Positions 50,559-59,053 of a stretch of DNA of 64,000 bases are shown here, piece after piece (within the stretch, counting starts at the first letter, position 1; each line of letters starts with the position of its first letter). The translations under genes and the position numbers were made by a program. The notes beneath the pieces are model-generated. The model ran no database searches. It was given only the letters and a program-made list of their open reading frames with translations, and was not told where the DNA came from. The stretch spans positions 1-64,000 of the forward strand of contig NZIO01000014.1 in the NCBI GenBank assembly GCA_002689925.1, given 5' to 3'. Origin of the DNA: Candidatus Pelagibacter sp. (GTDB lineage: Bacteria; Pseudomonadota; Alphaproteobacteria; Pelagibacterales; Pelagibacteraceae).

Positions 50559-51050
50559 TTAATATTTTGAACTTCCAAGTTCAATAGAACTTTTTAATAT
50601 ATTATATTCTTCACACTTGCAGTCTTCTAAAACCACAAGTCTTTCTTTAGCTTTGTCTATCCTGTTTGTTTCTAAATATAATTCTCCTAAATATTCATTT
50701 ATTCCTACATGATTTGGATCTAAAGATAATCCTTTAAGATAATATTCTTCTGCAACGTCAAAATTACCAATTTTTCTTGAAGCAAAACCTAAATAATTAA
50801 GTGTATCAGGTTGATTTGGTTTTTCTTTATTAGCTTTTTGGAAATATTTTAGCGCTTTATTAAATTTTTTTTTAGCTTTTTTAATATTTTGTTTTTTTTC
50901 ATATTTTTTTGCTTGTTTAATTAAAGAAGCTCCTTTTTTAAAATTATCTATCTTTATTTGATTTCCATCTCCTGAACCTGAGCTAGCAGCATAGCTTATG
51001 TTTGTCAAAATTAGACTAATCAAAATGACGATGAAATGTTTTTTAATCAT
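50559..51050 (-). CDS. Secreted tetratricopeptide repeat protein
   Basis: A 163-residue protein with a signal peptide (about 1-21, ending SYAA), a very lysine-rich linker, then at least three TPR-type helix pairs (PDTLNYLGFASRKIGNFDVAEEY, LDPNHVGINEYLGELYLETNRIDKA). Periplasmic TPR proteins act as protein-interaction scaffolds, but no partner can be named. It lies 2 bp downstream of pxpA on the same strand and converges on the acyl-CoA ligase with a 4-bp gap. Confidence 0.75.
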   Translation of the reverse strand: MIKKHFIVILISLILTNISYAASSGSGDGNQIKIDNFKKGASLIKQAKKYEKKQNIKKAKKKFNKALKYFQKANKEKPNQPDTLNYLGFASRKIGNFDVAEEYYLKGLSLDPNHVGINEYLGELYLETNRIDKAKERLVVLEDCKCEEYNILKSSIELGSSKY

Positions 51051-51052
51051 TA

Positions 51053-51826
51053 TTATATAAATTTATTCATTTTATTTAATGATTTTAACATTATACCATT
51101 TTTTTTTAAACTGTCCTTAATGACACGTGCAGTATTAAGAGAACTTTTATTGTCACCATGAATACAAACTGAATCTATTTCACAAGGAATTTTTTTTCCA
51201 GACAAACAGTTTAAAGACTGATTTTTAACCATATTCAATACATGATTTTTTGCAATTTCTGGATCTATAATTAATGCGTTTGGTTTTGATCTTGATATCA
51301 AGTTACCATTATCTTCATAGTTTCTATCTGCAAATATTTCACAAGCAATTTTCATGTTAAATTTTTTTGCAGCTATTTCCATTTTTGAACCAGTTGGCAC
51401 AAGATAGATAAGGTCTTTATCAATTTCATTAATTACACTTGCAAGTGTAGTAGCTAGCTCGAGATCCTCACAAGCCATATTATTTAAAGCTCCATGAGGC
51501 TTAATATGTGTAACTTTTTCATTAAATTTTTCAGCTATATTTTGAAGAGCTTGATATTGATCAATGATTAATTTTTTTATTTCTAAAGGTTTTAAATTAA
51601 TTCTTTTTCTTCCAAAATTATCGGGATCATTAAAAGAAGGGTGAGCACCTATACTTACTTCATTTTTTTTCGACATTTCAATAGTTTTTTTCATCGTTTC
51701 ATTGTTTCCAGCATGATAACCACAAGCTATATTTGCAGTATTTACAATTTCTAACAGCAAGTGGTCATTTTCGGTAGAATGAAATTTTGAGCTTTCCCCT
51801 AGGTCACAATTAATATTTATTTCCAT
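51053..51826 (-). CDS. pxpA: 5-oxoprolinase subunit PxpA (LamB/YcsF family)
   Basis: PxpA with PxpB and PxpC forms the prokaryotic ATP-dependent 5-oxoprolinase, which converts pyroglutamate into glutamate. The N-terminus MEININCDLGESSKFH, ANIACGYHAGNNETM, GAHPSFNDPDNFGRK and HIKPHGALNNMA are all signatures of the YcsF/PxpA family. At 257 residues it is full length. It is divergent from pxpB with a 52-bp spacer, so the three subunits are on two transcripts, probably driven from the same intergenic region. Confidence 0.93.
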   Translation of the reverse strand: MEININCDLGESSKFHSTENDHLLLEIVNTANIACGYHAGNNETMKKTIEMSKKNEVSIGAHPSFNDPDNFGRKRINLKPLEIKKLIIDQYQALQNIAEKFNEKVTHIKPHGALNNMACEDLELATTLASVINEIDKDLIYLVPTGSKMEIAAKKFNMKIACEIFADRNYEDNGNLISRSKPNALIIDPEIAKNHVLNMVKNQSLNCLSGKKIPCEIDSVCIHGDNKSSLNTARVIKDSLKKNGIMLKSLNKMNKFI

Positions 51827-51878
51827 ATTATAAAAACATTGTTTATTTAATAAATAATTGTAATTATTATATCAACTT

Positions 51879-52565
51879 ATGTTCAAAAAACTAAATAATA
51901 TTGGAGACAATGGAATAGTTTGTGATTTTGGCACAGAAGTTAGCAAAGAAATAAATACTAAAGTAATTGAATTATTCCAATATCTTAATAAAGACAAAAG
52001 CCTAGAAAAAGAAGTTGGTATATTAAATTGCACACCTTCGTACAACAAATTAATAATAAACTTTGATTTAAGAAAAACAAATGCAGCTGAAGTTTTTAAA
52101 TTTTTAAAAGCAATTAATTATTCTAAATTAAATTTATCAAAAAAAACAACTGAATGGATTATTCCAGTATGTTACGATTTTGGACTAGATTTTGATCGCA
52201 TAGAAAAAAAATTAAAAATCGACAAAGATGAAATCATTGACATACATCTAAAAACTAATTTTTTTATATATATGATAGGATTTACACCAGGACATCCTTT
52301 TATGGGAGATTTAAATTCTAAATTATTTTTAAATCGTTTAGAAACTCCAAGAGTAAAAGTTCCAGCTGGGTCTGTCGGTATAGTTGAAAAATTTTGTAAT
52401 ATTTATCCTCATGAAAGTCCAGGAGGTTGGAATATTATAGGAAAAACTCCTACTAAACTTTTTGATAATTTAAATGGAAAAAAACCATGTCTTTTATCAC
52501 CAGGGGATACAGTGAAATTTAAAGCAATTACAAAAAATGAATTCGAAAATTTTAACAATGAATAA
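51879..52565 (+). CDS. pxpB: 5-oxoprolinase subunit PxpB (allophanate hydrolase subunit 1 family)
   Basis: A 228-residue KipI/PxpB-type protein. The conserved YMIGFTPGHPFMGDL segment near 131, the LETPRVKVPAGSVGI segment near 152 and HESPGGWNIIGKTP near 189 are diagnostic. With PxpC it forms the part of 5-oxoprolinase that phosphorylates 5-oxoproline. Its end overlaps pxpC by 8 bp, indicating coupled translation of the two partners. Confidence 0.93.
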   Translation: MFKKLNNIGDNGIVCDFGTEVSKEINTKVIELFQYLNKDKSLEKEVGILNCTPSYNKLIINFDLRKTNAAEVFKFLKAINYSKLNLSKKTTEWIIPVCYDFGLDFDRIEKKLKIDKDEIIDIHLKTNFFIYMIGFTPGHPFMGDLNSKLFLNRLETPRVKVPAGSVGIVEKFCNIYPHESPGGWNIIGKTPTKLFDNLNGKKPCLLSPGDTVKFKAITKNEFENFNNE

Positions 52566-53520
52566 AAGTTTTTTTAAAGTTTTAAGGGCAGGGATTAATA
52601 CAACATATCAGGATGAAGGTCGCTTTGGCCTTCAGCATTTAGGTATTGCCGCAGGCGGATGCATGGATTATAAAAATTTTTTTTTAGGAAATTCTTTAGT
52701 TAAAAATAAGAGCCAAGAGGGTGTTATAGAATTTGCTTATCAGGGACCTTTATTAAGGCTCATGAAAGGAAATACAAAAATAGCTATAACAGGCAATGTA
52801 TATTTTCAAATTATTTATTCTAAAAATGATAAGAAAATTGATGGAGAGTGCTATAGAAGCTATGATTTAATGGAAGGAGATCAAATTGATATTATAGCAA
52901 CTCAAAAATCAGTTTATGGCTACTTGTCAGTAGAAAATGGATTTGATGTTAAACCTTTTTTTAATAGTATTTCTACTTTGTCTAGAGCACAGATTGGTCC
53001 CAATGAAGGAAAAAAACTAAACACAGATAATGAAATATTTATTAAAGAAAATAGTAAAATTAAGAACAATTTCATTTCAAAGGTAAGTTTTAAAACTAAA
53101 AATATAATTAGAGTTTTAAAAGGGTTTCAGTATGATTATTTTTCAGAAAAAAGTAAAAAAGATTTTTTTTCTAAAAGTTATAATATTACAAATCTTACAG
53201 ATAGAATGGGAATGAGATTAGAAGGAGAAACTATAAACAATATTGTTAATACAAATATAAAATCTGAAGGGATAACAAAGGGAGCGATACAAATTCCAGC
53301 TGACGGACAACCAATAATACTTTTAACTGATCACCCGACTATTGGTGGGTATCCCAAGATAGCTAATGTGATATCTGCAGATTATGACGTGTTAATTCAA
53401 AAAACACCAGGTGAAAATATAGAGTTTAAACTTATTGAGTTGAATGAGGCTGAAGAATTATATAAAGAATATCTTGCAGAAATTAAAGAAATTATAAAAG
53501 ATATTAAAGAAATAAATTGA
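52558..53520 (+). CDS. pxpC: 5-oxoprolinase subunit PxpC (allophanate hydrolase subunit 2 family)
   Basis: The second half of the KipI/KipA-type complex. FKVLRAGINTTYQDEGRFGLQHLGIAAGG at the N-terminus and the C-terminal PADGQPIILLTDHPTIGGYPKIANVI are strong family matches. I chose ATG 52558 (about 320 residues) because the family begins close to this point; ATG 52537 upstream would add seven residues inside pxpB. The TGA overlaps the TTG start of the EamA transporter gene. Confidence 0.93.
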   Translation: MNKSFFKVLRAGINTTYQDEGRFGLQHLGIAAGGCMDYKNFFLGNSLVKNKSQEGVIEFAYQGPLLRLMKGNTKIAITGNVYFQIIYSKNDKKIDGECYRSYDLMEGDQIDIIATQKSVYGYLSVENGFDVKPFFNSISTLSRAQIGPNEGKKLNTDNEIFIKENSKIKNNFISKVSFKTKNIIRVLKGFQYDYFSEKSKKDFFSKSYNITNLTDRMGMRLEGETINNIVNTNIKSEGITKGAIQIPADGQPIILLTDHPTIGGYPKIANVISADYDVLIQKTPGENIEFKLIELNEAEELYKEYLAEIKEIIKDIKEIN

Positions 53521-54386
53521 CCTTAATAACAAAAATACCTGGCACACTTTTAATTTGTTTAGGTGCAATTTGCCTAAGTTTTGGAGGATTAATTGTAAAA
53601 TCTTTTGAAGGAGCTAATTTATGGCAAATTCTTTTTTGGAGACAATTTTTTTTTACTATTGTTGTAGCTTTATATTTGCTTGCTACTTATAAGAAAAATT
53701 TTTTTAAATCATTTTATAATGCTGGAATTCCTGGGTTTGTAGCAGGATTATCTTTGTCAATTGGATTTTCAGCCTATGTATTTGCGATGTATTATACTAC
53801 TGTTGCAAATACAAATTTTATAATTACAACTGAAACAATTTTTTTAGCATTATTTGGATATATATTTTTAAAAGAAAAAATTAATATAATCACTTTTATT
53901 TCAATACTTCTTGGAATGGCTGGAGTTTTGTTAATTGTTGGAAATTCTTTGTCAGTTCAAACAAGTCAAGAATTTTTTGGAAATATAGTTGCTTTTATAA
54001 TGCCAATAACTTTTGCAATACTGGTAATCATAATTAGAAAATATCCAAATATCGATATGGTTCCTTCACAATTTATAGCAGGATTTTTTGCAGCACTTAT
54101 TGGTTTTGTGATTGCAGGAAAAATATTAATTTCACCTCATGATCTTTTTTTAGCTTTTTTAGCAGGCTTTTTTCAAATAGGTTTTGGTTTTATACTTATT
54201 ACCATTGGATCTCAAAAAACACCAGCTGCAGTTGTTGGAGTTTTGATGCTTACGGAAGCTGTTTTTGGTCCTATATGGGCCTGGTTATTTATCAATGAGA
54301 TACCACCAATAACTGTAATAATTGGTGGATCAATAATTATTTTTGCAATTTTGTTTGAATTTTTTTTAAGTAAAAAAGTTAATTAA
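53517..54386 (+). CDS. EamA/DMT superfamily transporter
   Basis: A 289-residue permease with ten predicted helices in two EamA repeats (for example LWQILFWRQFFFTIVVALYLLA and TTVANTNFIITTETIFLALFGYIFLKEKI). The DMT family exports or imports amino acids, nucleotides and other metabolites; the specificity is not visible. The start is TTG 53517, overlapping the pxpC stop as TTGA, so it belongs to the pxpBC operon and might handle a 5-oxoproline- or glutamate-related compound. Confidence 0.83.
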   Translation: MTLITKIPGTLLICLGAICLSFGGLIVKSFEGANLWQILFWRQFFFTIVVALYLLATYKKNFFKSFYNAGIPGFVAGLSLSIGFSAYVFAMYYTTVANTNFIITTETIFLALFGYIFLKEKINIITFISILLGMAGVLLIVGNSLSVQTSQEFFGNIVAFIMPITFAILVIIIRKYPNIDMVPSQFIAGFFAALIGFVIAGKILISPHDLFLAFLAGFFQIGFGFILITIGSQKTPAAVVGVLMLTEAVFGPIWAWLFINEIPPITVIIGGSIIIFAILFEFFLSKKVN

Positions 54387-54462
54387 TATTACAGAAAACT
54401 GAAAAAAAATAAAACCTATTAAAAAATCTCTTAATTTACTAATTGTAGTAATTACAAAGTGA

Positions 54463-54491
54463 TAGACATGTGCAATATGAAAGGTTATATT
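54463..54491 (+). promoter_or_regulatory. Promoter of the glycine-riboswitch/gcv transcript
   Basis: TAGACA (54463-54468) and TATATT (54486-54491) are each one mismatch from consensus and separated by exactly 17 bp. The predicted start near 54498 lies a few bases before aptamer 1, which is where a riboswitch promoter must be. Confidence 0.6.
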
Positions 54492-54504
54492 TGACATTAA
54501 GATA

Positions 54505-54678
54505 ACGGGAGAGAGTGTTGAGTATCACACCGCCGAAGGAATTAAGTTTAAGGATTCCCTAACTGTTTAGCAGTTACCTTAACCGAAAATCTCAGGCAAA
54601 AAGGACCGTACATAATAACTCTGGAAAGAAGACGTACGTCTCACCGAAGGAGCAAATCTCTCAGGTACCAGGACAGAG
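54505..54678 (+). ncRNA. Tandem glycine riboswitch upstream of gcvT
   Basis: Two glycine-aptamer copies lie in the only spacer longer than 300 bases (54387-54701). Aptamer 1 (about 54505-54609) has GGGAGAG, CCGAAGGA, a long P3b arm and ATCTCAGGCAAAAAGGACCG, closed by ACGG/CCGT. Aptamer 2 (about 54619-54678) has CTCTGGAAAG, CACCGAAGG, ATCTCTCAGGTACCAGGACAGAG, closed by CTCTG/CAGAG. The class senses glycine cooperatively and usually switches on the glycine cleavage operon. Sequences upstream of 54463 in this spacer show nothing else I can identify. Confidence 0.95.
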
Positions 54679-54700
54679 GGGGCAAGTTAACGAGAGTTAT
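54615..54700 (+). promoter_or_regulatory. Predicted riboswitch expression platform (anti-RBS pairing)
   Basis: ATAACTCT (54615-54622) is perfectly complementary to AGAGTTAT (54693-54700), which ends one base before the gcvT ATG and covers the GAGAG ribosome binding site. CTCT is also the 5' arm of P1 of aptamer 2. The two pairings exclude each other, so glycine binding would free the ribosome site (an ON switch). Confidence 0.65.
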
Positions 54701-54701
54701 T

Positions 54702-55796
54702 ATGGAAACACAGAAAACAATTTTATATAATTATCATAAAAGTTTGGGAGCTAAATTTGTATCTTTTGCTGGATATGAAATGCCAGTACAGTATTCAGCT
54801 GGAGTAGTGGCTGAACACAAAACTACCAGAAGTGAAGCCGGTTTGTTTGATGTTTCGCATATGGGGCAACTATCAATAGAAGGAGGCGATGATTTAATTT
54901 TAGCTTTAGAAAAAATAATTCCTTTAGATTTTAAAAGTATAAGAAACAATCAATCAAAATATACTTTTCTTACTAATATTAATGGCGGTATTTACGATGA
55001 CTTAATTATAACAAAAGTAGAAAAAGGGTTTAATTTTATTCTTAATGCAGCCTGCAAAAAAAATGATTTTCAACTTATAAAAGATGGCCTTAATAATAAA
55101 TTTAAGTTAACTTTGCATAAGGACTTGTCTTTAATTGCTTTGCAAGGGCCAAAAGCGCCTGAAATTTTAGAAAAACTGATTAAGGGCGTGTCTTTACTTA
55201 AGTTTATGAATGGTCAGAAATTTATTTATGAAACTACCAAAGTTTATATTACAAGATCTGGCTATACAGGAGAAGATGGATTTGAAATTTCAATACCAAA
55301 TGATTTAGTAGAAAATTTTGCAAAAAAATTAATTTTAAATGGCGCTAAACCAACTGGATTAGGTGCAAGAGATACTTTGAGGTTAGAAGCTGGGCTATGT
55401 CTTTACGGACATGATATTAATGAAACCACAACACCAATTGAAGCAAATTTAAAATGGGCAATATCTAAAAAAAGAATGAAAGAAGGAGGATTTTTAGGCT
55501 TTGATAAAATTAAACTTGATGTGAGTGGAAAATTATCAAGATTAAGAATTGGAATTAGACCATGTGGAAAAATTATAGCAAGAGAAGGAACCAAAATTTT
55601 TTCTACCAAAGGTGAAGAAATTGGATTAATTACAAGTGGAACTTTTGGTCCAAGCGTTAACAGCTCTATAGCAATGGGTTATGTAAAATTTGATTTTGCT
55701 AAACCAGAACAAAAAATCCTTTTGGAAGTTAGAGGAAAAAAATATGAAGCTGTAGTTTCAGAACTTCCTTTTTATAAAAAAAATTATGTGAGGTAA
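54702..55796 (+). CDS. gcvT: Glycine cleavage system T protein (aminomethyltransferase)
   Basis: Takes the aminomethyl group from lipoyl-GcvH and passes the carbon to tetrahydrofolate, releasing ammonia. [35 protein letters not shown] at the N-terminus is the family start; [11 protein letters not shown] near 188 and [20 protein letters not shown] near 222 bind folate. At 364 residues it is full length. Located directly behind the glycine riboswitch and followed by gcvH after 5 bp. The organism can thus turn excess glycine into one-carbon units. Confidence 0.97.
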   Translation: METQKTILYNYHKSLGAKFVSFAGYEMPVQYSAGVVAEHKTTRSEAGLFDVSHMGQLSIEGGDDLILALEKIIPLDFKSIRNNQSKYTFLTNINGGIYDDLIITKVEKGFNFILNAACKKNDFQLIKDGLNNKFKLTLHKDLSLIALQGPKAPEILEKLIKGVSLLKFMNGQKFIYETTKVYITRSGYTGEDGFEISIPNDLVENFAKKLILNGAKPTGLGARDTLRLEAGLCLYGHDINETTTPIEANLKWAISKKRMKEGGFLGFDKIKLDVSGKLSRLRIGIRPCGKIIAREGTKIFSTKGEEIGLITSGTFGPSVNSSIAMGYVKFDFAKPEQKILLEVRGKKYEAVVSELPFYKKNYVR

Positions 55797-55801
55797 ATAA
55801 A

Positions 55802-56182
55802 ATGAATGAAATTAAATATTCTAAAGAACATGAGTGGATTAAATTAGAAGGTGAAACAGCAACAATAGGAATTACTAAGCATGCAACAGAGATGTTAGGT
55901 GATATTGTTTTTGTAGAACTTCCTGAAAAAGGAACTTCTGTTGTAAAAGATGGAAACGCAGGAGTAGTTGAGTCCACTAAAGCTGCAAGTGATGTATATA
56001 CACCTGTTTCTGGAGAAGTTGTTGAGTGCAATCAATCTATAGTCGACGATCCATCAAAAATTAATTCTGATCCTGAAAATGAAGCTTGGTTTTTTAAGTT
56101 AAAAATTAAAAATAAAGCAGAAATGGATTCTTTAATGAATAAAGAAGAATATGATAAATTTGCAAAAGAAAGTTCTAATTAA
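55802..56182 (+). CDS. gcvH: Glycine cleavage system H protein
   Basis: Small lipoyl carrier (126 residues) that shuttles the aminomethyl group between GcvP and GcvT. The lipoylated lysine is in [17 protein letters not shown] near residue 61. [17 protein letters not shown] opens the domain. It lies between gcvT (5-bp gap) and gcvP (no gap), the usual stoichiometric cluster. Confidence 0.97.
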   Translation: MNEIKYSKEHEWIKLEGETATIGITKHATEMLGDIVFVELPEKGTSVVKDGNAGVVESTKAASDVYTPVSGEVVECNQSIVDDPSKINSDPENEAWFFKLKIKNKAEMDSLMNKEEYDKFAKESSN

Positions 56183-59041
56183 ATGTTAAAAAATGCTCAA
56201 AAAGATTTTATTCAAAGGCATATAGGTTCTTCTGAAGAAGAGCAAAAAATTATGCTTAAAGAATTGGGTTACAAAAATTTAGGTGACTTAATGACCAAAA
56301 CAGTTCCAGAGAAAATTTTATTAAAAGAAGATCTTAGTATTGGAGACCCTAATTCAGAATATAAAGCCCTTAGAAAATTGAAAGATATTTCAAAAAAAAA
56401 TAAAGTTTATTCGAGTTTTATTGGAATGGGTTATTATGGAACTTATACCCCTTACGTAATTTTAAGAAATATTTTAGAAAACCCAGGTTGGTATACTTCT
56501 TATACCCCTTATCAGCCGGAAGTTGCTCAAGGAAGACTTGAAATGTTACTAAATTTTCAGCAAATGATAATAGATTTTACAGGAATGGATATTGCTAATG
56601 CTTCTCTTTTAGATGAAGGTACAGCTGCTGCTGAAGCTATGGGTTTAAGTTATAGAATAAACAAAAGTGAATCAAAAAAAGTTTTTGTTTCAAAAAATTG
56701 TCATCCTCAAACTATTGAAGTTATTAAAACTAGAGCTGAACCTTTGGGTTTAGAAGTAATTGTTGGAAGCGAAGATAAAGATATTAATGAAAATATTATT
56801 TGTGGGATTATACAATACCCAGGAACTTTAGGTGATATAAAAGATCCTAGTGAAGCTATTAGCAAAATACATAAGCATAATGGAAAAGCAGTTTTAGTGT
56901 GTGATCTGTTGTCTCTTGCTAAATTAAAAACACCAAGTGAATTAGGAGCTGATATAGCGGTGGGAAGCTCACAACGTTTTGGTATTCCGATGGGATATGG
57001 AGGACCACATGCAGCATTTTTTGCAACCAAAGACGAATACAAAAGAGCAATGCCAGGAAGAATAGTTGGTGTTTCTGTTGATAGAAATGGTAATAAAGCT
57101 TTTAGACTCGCCTTACAAACAAGAGAGCAACACATAAGAAGAGATAAGGCCACAAGTAATATTTGTACGGCTCAAGCTTTACTTGCAATAGTTTCAGCTG
57201 CTTATGCTATATACCATGGACCCAAAGGAATTAAAAAGATAGCTGAAAGTGTTTCTCAATTAACAAAAAATTTTGCAGATAAATTAAAACAATCTGGTTA
57301 TGAACTTTATTCAGATTATTTTTTTGATACCGTTACTGTAAAGACATTAGATAAAACGGATAAGATTTATCAAAATGCTCTTGATCAACAAGTAAATATC
57401 AGAAAGGTAAATTCTGAAATGTTAGCTGTTTCATTTGATGAAAGAAAAAATCTTTATAGAGTTAATCAGCTGTTAAAAATTTTTAATTGTTCAGAAACAA
57501 TTAAAGAAACGATGAATAAAAGTTTATCTAACTTGCCAAAAAATTTATTAAGAACCTCAACTTTTTTAAATCACCCAGTTTTTAATAGCTATCACTCAGA
57601 AACTGAAATGCTTAGATATTTAAAAAGATTAGAAGATTCTGATATTGCATTAAATAGATCTATGATAGCACTTGGATCATGTACCATGAAACTAAATTCA
57701 GTTTCTGAAATGATCCCAGTAACATGGAAAGAATTTTCACAACCTCACCCATTTTCTCCTGTTGAACAAATGGATGGTTTTAGAGAATTATTTACGGATT
57801 TAAAAAATTGGTTGAGATCAATAACTGGTTTTTCTGGTGTGTCTTTACAACCAAACGCAGGGGCGCAAGGAGAATTTGCTGGATTAATGGTAATTAGAAA
57901 ATTTCATGAAAAAAATGGTCAAAAAAATAGAAATGTTTGTTTAATACCTAGTTCAGCTCATGGAACTAATCCAGCTAGCGCTCAAATGGTCGGCATGAAA
58001 GTGGTCGTTGTTAACTGTGATCATTATGGAAATGTAGATTATGAAGATTTAAAGAAAAAAGCAGAAACACATTCAGATAATTTAGCGGCATTAATGGTTA
58101 CTTACCCATCAACACATGGAGTCTTTGAGGAAGAAATAATTAATATCTGTGACTTAATTCATAAACATGGTGGTCAAGTTTATATGGATGGAGCAAATTT
58201 AAATGCATTAGTAGGTATAGCTAAACCTGGAAATTTTGGTCCCGACGTGTGTCATATTAATTTACATAAAACTTTTTGTATTCCTCATGGTGGTGGTGGA
58301 CCTGGAATGGGTCCTATAGCTTGTAAAAAACATTTAGAAATTTATTTACCTACTCATTCTATAATTAATGATTGTGGGCCTGCAACTGGTATAGGAGCCG
58401 TTTCAGCTGCCCCTTGGGGGAGTTCAAGTATATTATCTATATCATGGATGTATATAAAGATGATGGGGTCAGAAGGTTTGAAACTTGCTACTCAAAATGC
58501 AATCTTAAATGCAAACTATATAGCTCATACTCTTAAAGACCATTACCCAATTTTATATAAAGGTAAAAATGGAAATGTAGCTCATGAGTGCATTATTGAT
58601 ATTAGAAAAATTAAAGCTGAAACTGGGGTGACTGAAGAAGATATTGCAAAAAGATTGATCGATTTTGGTTTTCATGCTCCGACTATGTCTTGGCCTGTTC
58701 CTGGAACTATGATGATAGAACCTACTGAAAGTGAAAGTTTAAAAGAAATCAAACGTTTTTGTGATACTTTAATAAAAATCAAAGGAGAGATAAATAAAAT
58801 TAAAAATGGAAAGTTTGACAAAATTGATAATCCATTAAAAAATGCTCCTCACACTCATGTAGAATTAACTGCTAATGAATGGAAACATAACTACGAGAGA
58901 GAAGTAGCTGCATATCCTTCTGCGACTTTAAAATTGTATAAGTATTGGCCTCCAGTTGCTAGGGTTGATAATGTTTATGGTGATAAAAATCTTTTTTGCT
59001 CTTGTCCTTCTATGGACGAGTATAAAGACACAGCTGCTTAA
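56183..59041 (+). CDS. gcvP: Glycine dehydrogenase (decarboxylating), P protein
   Basis: PLP enzyme that decarboxylates glycine and transfers the aminomethyl group to GcvH. At 952 residues it is the single-chain form with both halves. FIQRHIGSSEEEQ is near the start; the GYYGTYTPYVILRNILENPGWYTSYTPYQPE segment is near 90. The PLP lysine lies in INLHKTFCIPHGGGGPGMGP in the C-terminal half. It starts on the base after the gcvH stop. The L protein (dihydrolipoyl dehydrogenase) is not in this window. An amine-oxidase-like gene follows after only 12 bp. Confidence 0.97.
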   Translation: MLKNAQKDFIQRHIGSSEEEQKIMLKELGYKNLGDLMTKTVPEKILLKEDLSIGDPNSEYKALRKLKDISKKNKVYSSFIGMGYYGTYTPYVILRNILENPGWYTSYTPYQPEVAQGRLEMLLNFQQMIIDFTGMDIANASLLDEGTAAAEAMGLSYRINKSESKKVFVSKNCHPQTIEVIKTRAEPLGLEVIVGSEDKDINENIICGIIQYPGTLGDIKDPSEAISKIHKHNGKAVLVCDLLSLAKLKTPSELGADIAVGSSQRFGIPMGYGGPHAAFFATKDEYKRAMPGRIVGVSVDRNGNKAFRLALQTREQHIRRDKATSNICTAQALLAIVSAAYAIYHGPKGIKKIAESVSQLTKNFADKLKQSGYELYSDYFFDTVTVKTLDKTDKIYQNALDQQVNIRKVNSEMLAVSFDERKNLYRVNQLLKIFNCSETIKETMNKSLSNLPKNLLRTSTFLNHPVFNSYHSETEMLRYLKRLEDSDIALNRSMIALGSCTMKLNSVSEMIPVTWKEFSQPHPFSPVEQMDGFRELFTDLKNWLRSITGFSGVSLQPNAGAQGEFAGLMVIRKFHEKNGQKNRNVCLIPSSAHGTNPASAQMVGMKVVVVNCDHYGNVDYEDLKKKAETHSDNLAALMVTYPSTHGVFEEEIINICDLIHKHGGQVYMDGANLNALVGIAKPGNFGPDVCHINLHKTFCIPHGGGGPGMGPIACKKHLEIYLPTHSIINDCGPATGIGAVSAAPWGSSSILSISWMYIKMMGSEGLKLATQNAILNANYIAHTLKDHYPILYKGKNGNVAHECIIDIRKIKAETGVTEEDIAKRLIDFGFHAPTMSWPVPGTMMIEPTESESLKEIKRFCDTLIKIKGEINKIKNGKFDKIDNPLKNAPHTHVELTANEWKHNYEREVAAYPSATLKLYKYWPPVARVDNVYGDKNLFCSCPSMDEYKDTAA

Positions 59042-59053
59042 AAAAAAATATTT

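Noticed and set aside
54491-54496. TTGACA immediately before the riboswitch as a -35 box
   Set aside because: A -10 at the proper distance would fall inside aptamer 1; the TAGACA/TATATT pair upstream fits much better.
56707-57153. 148-codon minus-strand ORF inside gcvP
   Set aside because: It lies wholly antisense to a clearly coding, conserved gene and shows no recognisable domain; typical shadow frame.
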